Of a stretch of DNA of 64,000 nt, positions 31,643 through 39,977 are shown piece after piece (position 1 is the first letter of the stretch; each line of letters opens with the position of its first letter). A program made the translations under genes and the position numbers. The notes below the pieces were generated by a model, which saw only the letters and a program-made list of their open reading frames with translations, was not told the origin of the DNA and made no database searches. This DNA comes from an uncultured Ruminococcus sp. (GTDB lineage Bacteria > Bacillota > Clostridia > Oscillospirales > Acutalibacteraceae), in the NCBI GenBank assembly GCA_902778175.1, contig CACYWT010000004.1, forward strand, positions 62,001-126,000, given 5' to 3'.

Positions 31643-33168
31643 TACTCTTCGTCCTCCTTACTGTTCTCTGACCCTTTGCTTTTGGTTTTGCCGTTGTCTT
31701 TCCGCTTTTTGTTGTCTGACATTTCGCCATCATCAACATCTCCTTCGTTACCAAATCCGAGTATTTCGTCATCGGTTTTTTCTTCGGTATATCCTACCAT
31801 TTTCTTTGCTGTAGCTTCGTCTTCTCCACGCCACTTCATACGATATTCGTAAGCCTGCATAAGACCTTGTGCTACTTCCTGCTGATCTCTGAGCCTTTCG
31901 GCTTCTGCATCTACTATAATGCTATCATCCCACACATAGTTGGTAGTGTAGCTTCCATCAGGGCATAGATCGTAGAGGATGGCAATGCAGTACATAGCAT
32001 AAACGAGATCATCAAGTGCCGTTTCAAGCGACGCTTGTATGTCGTGAACAGTTACATACGATCTTTGCTTTGTGGAGATGATTTCGGTGGCTGTTTTATC
32101 CACCTGAGATGGATCGGACAATGTGCCTCTCGCAAGGCTACAAGCGTCCTCTATCTGAATGAGAAGCCTGTTCAGACCTGCTATGTAGTTGCTATCTCTT
32201 AAAGAAGGACTCCACGCTTTGAGGAGTTCTCCTGAGCCTGCTGTGATAGGATCTATGTTATTCGTTCTGTACAGTCTTTCTTTTCCGCTCGGAAGAACAG
32301 GTACACCATCGACCGCTGTAAAAGCGTCTTTGGATGCGTCGATAGCCAACTCTCCACCTTCATACTCCCACATAAGGCGTTGATACTGTAAATCTGCATC
32401 CCTTATAAGACCTACTGCTCTTGCATATACAGAAACTCCAAGAGGAGAATTAAAGTCAATGGTGTTTCCTATTGGTATCTTGAAATAGGAGAACAGAGGC
32501 TTTTCTACACCATCGAGATATGTTTCCGGCTGTATGTTCTGCCATTCTTCAACCTCTCCAAGTGAACACTCGCTGCCGAGAGACTCGTCGTTAGTGGAAA
32601 CATACGCTTTGTTTGTGATGATGTATTTAGTTCCTTTGAGTTCGTGTTTTTCAAGCCTGCTGTAAATTTTTCTTCCGTCCCAATGCCTGTATATGAAGTA
32701 TGCAGCTGTGATTTTTTGAGCGTTGCTGTACGCTATAGGGAAGAATGCATTCGCCTGAATGATCTCTGTGCCTATGTTCTTACCATCAGGAGAGATATAC
32801 GGTTTGAAGACTATTCCTCCACCTGCACAGGCATACTCTGTATTAGATCTTATATCGCTTCTGACGTTATCGAACTGAGTGTTGATATAGTCAGCCATTT
32901 GAGATCCGGAGATTTTTACTTCCATCTCAACGGTTACAGATCTTGCGATTTCAGATGCAATGATAGCAGGTAGGCAAAGCGATTGAGGATTGTCTTTGAG
33001 CCATTCAGCGTTTCCGGAAAACATATCAAGCCAAATGTCGATGGCGTTCATCATAACTTCGGAAGTCACGCTACTGCTGTTGGCTATTTCAGCTACGCTT
33101 CTATAAAAATTTCTCTTAAACAAGCCTTTCAGCCTCCTAAAAAAATCTTTTATTCCATCAATAATCAC
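31642..33168 (-). CDS. Portal protein (A118/SPP1-like)
   Basis: A 508-residue portal that forms the DNA entry ring. It starts at GTG 33168 with GGAG eight bases upstream. Features: FFRRLKGLFKRNFYRSVAEIANSSSVTSEVMMNAIDIWLDMFSGNAEWL, RSNTEYACAGGGIVFKPYISPDGKNIGTEIIQANAFFPIAY, and DACSLARGTLSDPSQVDKTATEIISTKQRSY typical of the A118 portal family. The C-terminal tail is highly charged (Lys/Glu/Asp). Confidence 0.9.
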   Translation of the reverse strand: MIIDGIKDFFRRLKGLFKRNFYRSVAEIANSSSVTSEVMMNAIDIWLDMFSGNAEWLKDNPQSLCLPAIIASEIARSVTVEMEVKISGSQMADYINTQFDNVRSDIRSNTEYACAGGGIVFKPYISPDGKNIGTEIIQANAFFPIAYSNAQKITAAYFIYRHWDGRKIYSRLEKHELKGTKYIITNKAYVSTNDESLGSECSLGEVEEWQNIQPETYLDGVEKPLFSYFKIPIGNTIDFNSPLGVSVYARAVGLIRDADLQYQRLMWEYEGGELAIDASKDAFTAVDGVPVLPSGKERLYRTNNIDPITAGSGELLKAWSPSLRDSNYIAGLNRLLIQIEDACSLARGTLSDPSQVDKTATEIISTKQRSYVTVHDIQASLETALDDLVYAMYCIAILYDLCPDGSYTTNYVWDDSIIVDAEAERLRDQQEVAQGLMQAYEYRMKWRGEDEATAKKMVGYTEEKTDDEILGFGNEGDVDDGEMSDNKKRKDNGKTKSKGSENSKEDEE

Positions 33169-33182
33169 AGTATCAACTCCAT

Positions 33183-35153
33183 CTATCCTGAGATAAACCT
33201 TGCACTTTCACGCTCGATAGTGTACTCGAAAGCGTTGAGCGTACCTATATCCGACGAGTCGCTTCTTGCGTCGTTGGAATTTCTGCCTACCCACACAGCG
33301 TTGCTGAAAGCCTCTGCAAGAGTGTCACATCCTTCTACGAGGAATAATTTATTCTGAGTGAGCAACCTTGTAGTAAGCCTGATGCGGTTATTGATGCTGT
33401 CGTTAGCAGCGACTCTTACTGTGATGGGAATTTTATAAACCTGAGCAGCATCTCTTATGCATCTGAACAAAAATGTTTCCTTATCATCGCAGTAGGCGTA
33501 ATCAAGCCGACTGTATTTGTTTTTGATTTCGTTGCAAAATTCAGCAAATCTTTTTCCGAGTTTGTCTGTCTCTATTTCTCCGTCGTATTTTTCGGACGCA
33601 AGAACGACAACCCTTTTATGGCCGGAAATGATAGCTGTCGCTACAATCGATGTTCCTCGTATAGAGTTGCCTATGCTTATGCCTATATTGATCTGGGCAA
33701 TCTGCATTACCTTGACGGCTTCTTTCGGTATGATTACGGTTTCTGACTTATCGAGGAAGGAAGTGTAAACCTTGTTCGTTGAGTAACACGACAAAGCTAA
33801 TGCATCGGCTCTGTCAGGAGATTTTATTCCCCTGTCTTTCATAGCTTTTTTGCTTTCAAGAACAATTTTTCCATTGCTCATTATTCCGTATTTTCTAACG
33901 GACAGTTGAGCGATAAGTTCTTCATCGTCAGGTATTTTTATTTCAGACTTCTCCATAAGAGACTTGACGATAGCATACATATATGTCGTTATATCCTGAT
34001 AGTTTTCGTCAGAGCCGTCTTTTGGAGGCTTGCTTCCGAAATTAACAGGAACAATTTCGAGTCTGCGAAGCTGTTGCTCGATCTTTATTTCTTCAAGTCT
34101 ATCTGTTACTCCTCCGCCAAGTCCTGTGTCGTCAATTATTGCACTTATAGGACCTTTGTACTGAGGATAATCTTTGACGAGCTTTTTATAGATTCTGACA
34201 ATATCTCCAACAGTCTGCATAAGGTTTTGACCGTGCCTTATTGCGGAAATATCTGTTGCTCCTCCGATGTTTGAAATGATGATTGTTTCGTCATCCCCAA
34301 ACCTCGCAACATCGACTCCGATAGAAATCCTTGAAATTTCTTCTGTCTGTATATCTGTAATTACAGCCCTTTCGATTAACTGCAAAGGAATAAATACATC
34401 ATCTTCTTGTTCAGGGAAGTCCCCGTAAACACGAACTTTAACAACATTGCTGTGTTCTCCGTACTTGCGTATAAAGGCAGCGATATTCTCCTTGTTCGTC
34501 CTTTTACTGTCAAGCGAAGAGACACGATGGCATTTATACAAGCCTCTGTTTCTGTTGTGGCTATCGAAGAAAGTTCCTGTCGTCCTTGTAGGGTTAGCAC
34601 ACATCAGAATCTTGTTATTTCCACCGGATAGAGTTGCGAGTATAGCTTCCATTATGGACTCGTCTATACCTGACGCTTCATCAACAACAAAAAGCATATT
34701 GTCTTCGTGAAAGCCTTGCATATTTTCAGGAGATGATGCAGTCTTTGCTACAGCAAACCACCGCTTTTCGTATCCTTTCATATATACATAGGTTTTCGTC
34801 CACTCAAACATTTGATTGAGTAATGGGCTTTTCGATTTCCATTTGTCAAGTTCAGACCATAATACATCGTGAAGCTGCTGCAAAGTAGGGGCTGTGCAAA
34901 TTACTTTCGGGAACTTGAAACAACTCAGAAACCACAATACAATATTTGCTTCGAGTGCAGTTTTTCCTACTCCGTGTCCAGATCTGACAGAAACTCTTGG
35001 AGAACAAGCTATATCTTGCATGACTCGCACTTGCCAGTCGTCAGGATTGAATTTGGTGACTTCTCTCGCAAACAAAACAGGGTCCTTCTGATAAGAAGGA
35101 ACCCTGTTATTAAAAAACTCTTTTCTATTCATTGTTATTGTCAACCTCGACAT
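33183..35153 (-). CDS. Terminase large subunit with extra C-terminal nuclease-like domain
   Basis: A 656-residue packaging motor, longer than the usual 420-560. Residues 1-250 are the ATPase: Walker A SGHGVGKT (58-65), Walker B FVVDEA with Asp/Glu 158-159. Residues about 275-460 are a complete RNase H-fold nuclease with Asp281 (IGVDVA), Asp341-342 (IIDDTG) and Asp450 (DRADALA). Residues about 485-650 look like a second, degenerate copy of the same fold: QINIGISIGNS (Asp lost), YAYCDD (Asp kept) and SSDIGTLNAFEYTIERE (last Asp to Asn). The extra domain may be structural or regulatory. The gene overlaps TerS by 29 bases. Confidence 0.88.
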   Translation of the reverse strand: MSRLTITMNRKEFFNNRVPSYQKDPVLFAREVTKFNPDDWQVRVMQDIACSPRVSVRSGHGVGKTALEANIVLWFLSCFKFPKVICTAPTLQQLHDVLWSELDKWKSKSPLLNQMFEWTKTYVYMKGYEKRWFAVAKTASSPENMQGFHEDNMLFVVDEASGIDESIMEAILATLSGGNNKILMCANPTRTTGTFFDSHNRNRGLYKCHRVSSLDSKRTNKENIAAFIRKYGEHSNVVKVRVYGDFPEQEDDVFIPLQLIERAVITDIQTEEISRISIGVDVARFGDDETIIISNIGGATDISAIRHGQNLMQTVGDIVRIYKKLVKDYPQYKGPISAIIDDTGLGGGVTDRLEEIKIEQQLRRLEIVPVNFGSKPPKDGSDENYQDITTYMYAIVKSLMEKSEIKIPDDEELIAQLSVRKYGIMSNGKIVLESKKAMKDRGIKSPDRADALALSCYSTNKVYTSFLDKSETVIIPKEAVKVMQIAQINIGISIGNSIRGTSIVATAIISGHKRVVVLASEKYDGEIETDKLGKRFAEFCNEIKNKYSRLDYAYCDDKETFLFRCIRDAAQVYKIPITVRVAANDSINNRIRLTTRLLTQNKLFLVEGCDTLAEAFSNAVWVGRNSNDARSDSSDIGTLNAFEYTIERESARFISG

Positions 35154-35547
35154 CAGGTATGCTCGAAACCCATTCGTCTATGACATCAGACTTAACAGCC
35201 GAACTGTTCATAAACTTCTTGTGTCTCTGCTCTTCCATTTTGAAGGATGGAGATGTTCCTGACATAGAAATAAGGAAGCTCATAGCAGATACATCTCCTG
35301 CCATCGCCTTATGAAACGCTCTTGCCATCATAGCAACCATGTTGGTATAGTCTTCTTCTTTAACTCCAAGAGCTTCGAGGTTAGCTTCAAGTGATTCGGT
35401 AGATGGAAGGTTAAGAATAAGTCTTGCGGCACTTTTGGCATCTCGTTTTTTTCTTCGAGCCTCTCCTGACTTTTTACCACCATTTCGTCCTCTTTCTCTT
35501 GCTTCTTCCGTGGTTCGCACAGGTTTTAGGTTGTCTTTTCCTGCCAT
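35125..35547 (-). CDS. Terminase small subunit
   Basis: A 140-residue protein directly upstream of TerL. It starts with a basic KGG-type segment (EEARERGRNGGKKSGEARRKKRDAKSAARLIL) that suits DNA recognition, followed by helices with GVKEEDYTNMVAMMARAFHKAMAGDVSAMSFLISMSG. It selects the packaging site and stimulates TerL. Confidence 0.8.
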   Translation of the reverse strand: MAGKDNLKPVRTTEEARERGRNGGKKSGEARRKKRDAKSAARLILNLPSTESLEANLEALGVKEEDYTNMVAMMARAFHKAMAGDVSAMSFLISMSGTSPSFKMEEQRHKKFMNSSAVKSDVIDEWVSSIPDVEVDNNNE

Positions 35548-35582
35548 TTCATCTCACCCCCATCTAAGCAGAAGGGGATTGA

Positions 35583-35617
35583 CAAAAAGCAGTGCAAACT
35601 TTTGTGTCTGCACTGCT
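35583..35617 (-). terminator. Terminator downstream of the RarA-C-like gene
   Basis: Minus strand AGCAGTGCA / TGCACTGCT stem with a twelve-base loop, followed by TTTTTG. It isolates the 35626-36315 gene from the terminase genes. Confidence 0.75.
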
Positions 35618-35625
35618 ATAATAAA

Positions 35626-36315
35626 TCAATCTGTCCAGTTTTCTCCGTTATGAGTTGGATCGGTCTCTTTACCCTTCATAAATTCTTGCCATTTTCTGTC
35701 GCTTTCAGGGGATATTTCTCCTTTAGATTTGTAATGCTCGTAGTAATTTCCGAAACTTCCGTCATCAAACAACGAAAGCTGCCGTGGCTCTAAAGCATCG
35801 TTCTCTGTCTGAAACATATCCCTTGCTGTTAAGCCTCTTCTTTTCCCTTGCCAAGTGTGGCAATCGTACACATAATCAGGAAGTCTTTCTCCGTAGGATA
35901 TTCTGAGTTTTTCTACTTGTTCGTAGTCAACAAATTCGTCAAACTCTTCATCGGTGAGCAACTTGTCATTCCACATAAAGTTACAAGCAACATAGTCTGC
36001 GTCACGGTTTTTTCTTGCCATACAAAGAAGCACAAGAGCTTTTGCGATAAACAGATCGTTTGTCGCTCCTTCTTTTGCTTTCTTGTTTACGAAGTCATCA
36101 GCATCTTTCAAGGCGATTATTTCCTTTGTCATAATGCCGTAACAATCTTCAGCAGAAACAGTAAGCAATCTTTTCCAAAGGTACGCTCTGTATCTGACAG
36201 ACAATTCATTTGCAGCATAGGCTGCGTGGGGAATATCGCTTCTTCTGATGGCTTTTTGCAGCATAGAGGACATTTCAAACATATCATATCCATTTGCCGT
36301 TGTTAGTTTGCTCAT
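35626..36315 (-). CDS. RarA/MgsA C-terminal-domain-like protein, monocistronic
   Basis: A 229-residue protein from ATG 36315 (AAAGGAG upstream). Residues 5-110 resemble the C-terminal part of the replication-recombination ATPase RarA/MgsA: MLQKAIRRSDIPHAAYAANELSVRYRAYLWKRLLTVSAEDCYG, then IAKALVLLCMARKNRDADYVACN. The ATPase module is absent. The remaining 110 residues are charged (WQGKRRGLTARDMFQTENDALEPRQLSLFDDG). It may bind RarA, SSB or forked DNA and redirect host repair. It has its own promoter with two palindromic operators, and a terminator. Confidence 0.72.
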   Translation of the reverse strand: MSKLTTANGYDMFEMSSMLQKAIRRSDIPHAAYAANELSVRYRAYLWKRLLTVSAEDCYGIMTKEIIALKDADDFVNKKAKEGATNDLFIAKALVLLCMARKNRDADYVACNFMWNDKLLTDEEFDEFVDYEQVEKLRISYGERLPDYVYDCHTWQGKRRGLTARDMFQTENDALEPRQLSLFDDGSFGNYYEHYKSKGEISPESDRKWQEFMKGKETDPTHNGENWTD

Positions 36316-36328
36316 AAGCATCGCTCCT

Positions 36329-36386
36329 TTACAAATATGTTTATTTTTGTATCTTTATTATACCACTAAACATATTTGTTTACAAG
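36329..36386 (-). promoter_or_regulatory. Promoter with two TAAACA....TGTTTA operators
   Basis: Minus strand -35 TTGTAA (36386-36381), 17-base spacer, -10 TATAAT (36363-36358). A perfect 16-bp palindrome TAAACATATTTGTTTA (36368-36383) overlaps -35 and spacer; a one-mismatch copy (36329-36344) covers the leader near the ribosome site. This operator differs from the CI-like one, so a different regulator controls the RarA-C-like gene. Confidence 0.8.
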
Positions 36387-36391
36387 CGAAA

Positions 36392-37543
36392 TTAGCAAAT
36401 TAGTTCATATAGTTTGAGCTTTGGCTTGATGAAATCTGAACACAGAGAATACGCATAAGATCCAAGATTTCTGAAAACAAGAATGTCTCCAACACACAGT
36501 TCTCCGCTATAAGACTCACATACAACATCGTCTTCTGTGCAGGCGTACCCATAGATAGTTATACCGTTATATTGATTACCGTCTGATAAATGAATAACAT
36601 CAACAGGTACTTTTTTATCAGAACCGTGGAAAAATCCAAAATCATAAACGCTACAGCTCGATACAGCCTGCGTGGAAGATCCAGCTTTGATGTATTCAAC
36701 TTTTCCTACAGCACTGACAGTATCTGCTACTATGGGAGTTCCTGCCTCGATAATAATCTCAGGCATTTTGTTGTAGAATCTGCCAAGCTCATTGAAGATC
36801 GCTTTAGCATATTCATCAACGGAAGGAATGTTGCTGTTAAACTGTTCGGATAATCTTTCGTCCATAAAACCGAATATATTGCTTCCAAAATCTATGTATT
36901 CAGATCGTAGATAAGCTGCAACTTCTCCGGCTTTTTTTGCTCTTGTTCTCCAACTATCTATATCTCTTCCTCCGTGAATGTGGATATGCACTCCGTTGAT
37001 CATGCAATAATCATTCTGTAAATTGAGAAATTGAAAAAACTCAGGAGAAAAGGGGACAATGCCAAATCTTGAAGAATGTCCATTGTCTCCGTGAAGGTTA
37101 ATATTTAACCTCATTCCGATTTTTATTTTTCGCTTCTCTTTAAGTGCAATGGCGGCTATTTGTTTCATCTCGAAAATATTTTCAACATTAACTTTGCCAC
37201 CGTGGGATGCAATAGTGTATTTGCTGAACAAATGTGGTATAACGCCGTTATAGATAACTTCGTCAGGCATAAATCCTGCCTTTGCTACCTCGTCGTACTC
37301 GTAATGAGAGACTATCTCAATCTTTATTCCGTTTTCTTTTGCAGCTTTTAAGATAGCAGGGTGAGGGTTTGTTTTGGTGCTATACGCTATTTCAAATCTA
37401 TCAAAATACTTGTGAAAACTTTTTCTGAATGAATTTATGTTTCTGTCAAACCTATTCCTGTCAAAAACAAAACAAGGAAGGAGATCATCTAACCTATCGC
37501 TTGACATTGATAATCGGTATATTTCGTTTATGATTGTATCCAT
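36392..37543 (-). CDS. PLP enzyme of the DAP/ornithine decarboxylase fold
   Basis: A 383-residue fold-type III PLP enzyme. YSTKTNPHPAILKAA (about 54-68) carries the PLP lysine; HIHIHGGRD (about 186-194) and IIEAGTPIV (about 259-267) line the cofactor site; CSVYDFGF and YGYACTEDD continue the family. The substrate Cys region is present. DAP decarboxylase itself is a cell-wall enzyme, but phage gene clusters with DNA-modifying enzymes carry such decarboxylases as presumed suppliers of amine side chains. Last gene of the glf-to-decarboxylase operon, overlapping the glycosyltransferase by 50 bases. Confidence 0.8.
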   Translation of the reverse strand: MDTIINEIYRLSMSSDRLDDLLPCFVFDRNRFDRNINSFRKSFHKYFDRFEIAYSTKTNPHPAILKAAKENGIKIEIVSHYEYDEVAKAGFMPDEVIYNGVIPHLFSKYTIASHGGKVNVENIFEMKQIAAIALKEKRKIKIGMRLNINLHGDNGHSSRFGIVPFSPEFFQFLNLQNDYCMINGVHIHIHGGRDIDSWRTRAKKAGEVAAYLRSEYIDFGSNIFGFMDERLSEQFNSNIPSVDEYAKAIFNELGRFYNKMPEIIIEAGTPIVADTVSAVGKVEYIKAGSSTQAVSSCSVYDFGFFHGSDKKVPVDVIHLSDGNQYNGITIYGYACTEDDVVCESYSGELCVGDILVFRNLGSYAYSLCSDFIKPKLKLYELIC

Positions 37544-38219
37544 AATACTTTCCCCATTTATTCTTCAGAGCTTCAATTAGAAGCAAATGACCTTTTCTGG
37601 TTCTTGTAGCTCCTTCGTTGAGATCCATTTGAGCTTTCGCAACTATATATTTCGGTTGAAGGATAACTCTGTTCTTCAATAACTCCTGCATCATCATATC
37701 GACATCGGATGCAGCATCGTCCTCCCTTGTGTAGGTAGCTTTAAATGCTTTCTTGTTTATCCACCTTGCATGAGCAGGAATACCAACAAATTTAAACTCA
37801 GCATCATAAGCATAAGGAGCTATCGAGTTCTGGTCAAACGCAAGACCTATATTCAGGTCATAAACGAGTTGAGCGATTCTTTCAACCTCTGCCGTCGCAG
37901 TTTCTTTGTCGGGCATACCATCGTCAGTCTCTATGCTTCTCGTGTCTCTCATTCGATAGAGAAATCTTTCTATGTCGTCATCTGCTATAAAGATGATGTC
38001 TTCCGGCGTGTTTTCTATGATCCAGTAAAGAGTTGACATAAAACTGAATACAGCTCCATCAGGAATAACAAGCAGGTCGGTTACTCCGGCTTTCCTGTAT
38101 GCTTCTTCCTCTTCTTCGCGAACTACATAGGTGCAGTATTCAAAAAGATCTTTGGTCTTTATTGCATCAGCTCTTTTGTAGGACATACAGTAAATGTTAA
38201 ATGTAATATTCTGACTCAT
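37494..38219 (-). CDS. TET-associated-type glycosyltransferase (TAGT-like)
   Basis: A 241-residue GT-A-fold protein. NIYCMSYKRADAIKTKDLFEYCTYVVREEEEEAYRKAG (8-45), then LLVIPDG and IIFIADDDIERFLYRM, with DDD at 80-82 as the metal/nucleotide-sugar motif. This matches the TET-associated glycosyltransferase family described in phage DNA-modification clusters, which transfers sugars to hydroxymethylated bases. No TET dioxygenase or hydroxymethylase is seen in the window. The overlap with both neighbours argues for a joint pathway. Confidence 0.72.
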   Translation of the reverse strand: MSQNITFNIYCMSYKRADAIKTKDLFEYCTYVVREEEEEAYRKAGVTDLLVIPDGAVFSFMSTLYWIIENTPEDIIFIADDDIERFLYRMRDTRSIETDDGMPDKETATAEVERIAQLVYDLNIGLAFDQNSIAPYAYDAEFKFVGIPAHARWINKKAFKATYTREDDAASDVDMMMQELLKNRVILQPKYIVAKAQMDLNEGATRTRKGHLLLIEALKNKWGKYYGYNHKRNIPIINVKR

Positions 38220-39231
38220 AATTCTTACTCATTTTCAGATCATAGTTGATGTCGATATCGTACTTCAATATGTCAAATCCAAGTAACTGCTTGCATCTGA
38301 GATACGGAAGGTTAAGTCCTGCTCTTGCGATAAACGGCAGGGTAGCGTTTACACGAGGGTTGCATTCGAGCAGTACGGCTTCTCCGTCAGGTGTGATTAT
38401 GAAATCGAAGCAAGCGTTTCCGTCAAGCCCTGACTTTTCAACTATTTCCTTTGCTATTTCACAAGCCTTTGTATTGAAAGAGATTTTAGCGAACATCGCA
38501 GAGCCATAAGCCATAAGGTCTGCCTCAAAGCCAAGTGCGTGAGTAACTTTACCGTTATCGGCAAGTACGCACATACTGTAATCTACTCCTTCTGCGTATT
38601 CCTGAAGAATTACTTTTTCTCCTTTGTCAAGAGAATACTGTACATATTCTTTCAGCATTGAGAGTGTAATGTACCTGTTCATTCCGAACTTGTTCATTAT
38701 GGTGAGGTCTTTTCCTTTTTCCTCGTCAATAACAGCAAATCCGAGTCCTCCGCATCTATTGGGCAATTTGCAGCAGATGTTTTTTTCAGGATAACCTACA
38801 AGACAAGCAAATCTATCTACATTGTTGATGGTGTGTACAATAGACTGTTTCGGCATTGAGGATCCAAACAAACCGTACAGGCTTGTTTTTTCTCCTACAA
38901 GTTCGAGAGAGGATTTAGAGGTAACAGACACCTTAATTCCTTCATCCTCAAAAAACTTCTTGTTATCTGCCATAATTGGCAATTCAGCGGTAATAAAAGG
39001 AAGAATGACATCAACATTCTCCTTCTTGCAAATGTCAAGGACAGTAGGAATATAGTCCGGCTCTGTGATTCTCGGAACTATATACCCTGCATCAACGCCT
39101 TTTCTGAGCAAAGCGTCTTCTGCACAGTTTATTCCAACAACCTTAATATCTTCGTTTTCATAATTCCTTCTCAGTTCTGTTATAAGATCATACGAGTGCA
39201 TCGAGCATCCTGTGATAAGAACAGTAATCAT
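38197..39231 (-). CDS. ATP-grasp ligase
   Basis: A 344-residue protein from ATG 39231 (AAGGATG about ten bases upstream; ATG 39237 is an alternative). N-terminal Rossmann-like part VLITGCSMHSYDLITELRR, then VDVILPFITAELPIMADNK; ATP-grasp core NICCKLPNRCGGLGF, KVILQEYAEGVDYSMCVL, and metal-binding AVLLECNPRVNA near residue 290. It is similar in layout to the carbamoyl-phosphate-synthase/PylC-type family that joins a carboxylate to an amine or phosphate. In this operon it could attach an amino acid or amine to a modified base or sugar; substrate not known. Confidence 0.82.
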   Translation of the reverse strand: MITVLITGCSMHSYDLITELRRNYENEDIKVVGINCAEDALLRKGVDAGYIVPRITEPDYIPTVLDICKKENVDVILPFITAELPIMADNKKFFEDEGIKVSVTSKSSLELVGEKTSLYGLFGSSMPKQSIVHTINNVDRFACLVGYPEKNICCKLPNRCGGLGFAVIDEEKGKDLTIMNKFGMNRYITLSMLKEYVQYSLDKGEKVILQEYAEGVDYSMCVLADNGKVTHALGFEADLMAYGSAMFAKISFNTKACEIAKEIVEKSGLDGNACFDFIITPDGEAVLLECNPRVNATLPFIARAGLNLPYLRCKQLLGFDILKYDIDINYDLKMSKNYESEYYI

Positions 39232-39233
39232 AA

Positions 39234-39845
39234 TCATTCATCCTTCCATATACTTTCGTTTTCTGCTATTGGAACTATCTGAGCCTTCATGTCGTCGTAC
39301 CAAACGGCTCTCGCTTTTATTTTTCTGCGTTTCGCCATAAGGACTTTTGACTTGTCGATTCCGAGGGCTCTTGTGAGGTTGAGATAATCAACTTCGTTTC
39401 TGCATACGATCATAACATAGTCGTACTTTTCATACCTTATAGGCTCCATAGTTTTGTTGTTGCGTTCATCAGGATTTTTTGCCTTTGGCTCAATACCGAG
39501 AGATACATTCAAGTCGGCAGTCCAGTCAGCCAATAGATCGAGATCCCATTCTCCGGCGTGGGTGTTGTCTTTGATGTTTATAGCTCTTTTTTCTGCATCA
39601 GAGTAGCCGATAAGTCTTTTACAAAGAACAACAGTTTCGGGGTTTCTTTCCATAAGTATTGAGGCTCTTTGATTTCCTGCTATGATGTTGTTGTCTTCGT
39701 CAATAACAAAAGAACCAAAATCTCCGAAAGTATCGAGAGACATTTCAAGCTCCTCACGCTTTTTCTTTCCGATCTTTCTTGGATTTCCGAATCCTGTCCT
39801 TAATTCACAGACAGGGAGTTTAATAACTTCAATTCGTTTTTCCAT
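39234..39845 (-). CDS. ParB/Srx-fold domain protein
   Basis: A 203-residue protein. Residues 5-110 show the ParB/Spo0J N-terminal fold: LPVCELRTGFGNPRKIGKKKREELEMSLDTFGDFGSFVIDEDNNIIAGNQRASIL, where the GNPR, GDFG and IAGNQR motifs line a nucleotide pocket (CTP in ParB, ATP/ADP in serine kinases of this fold). The helix-turn-helix of chromosomal ParB is absent. Such domains accompany DNA-modification and terminase genes in phages; a nucleotide- or DNA-nicking role is plausible. Its stop overlaps the ATP-grasp start. Confidence 0.82.
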   Translation of the reverse strand: MEKRIEVIKLPVCELRTGFGNPRKIGKKKREELEMSLDTFGDFGSFVIDEDNNIIAGNQRASILMERNPETVVLCKRLIGYSDAEKRAINIKDNTHAGEWDLDLLADWTADLNVSLGIEPKAKNPDERNNKTMEPIRYEKYDYVMIVCRNEVDYLNLTRALGIDKSKVLMAKRRKIKARAVWYDDMKAQIVPIAENESIWKDE

Positions 39846-39977
39846 ATAGTCACTCCTAATGCAATTTTCTTTTATGTAAAAAATAATGCTCGTGAAAATC
39901 GCTTGTATTCGTCAAAAGTCAAGTAAGGAATATAAAGATATTATTGATACAATACCGCACTTATAGACGCTTTAAAC

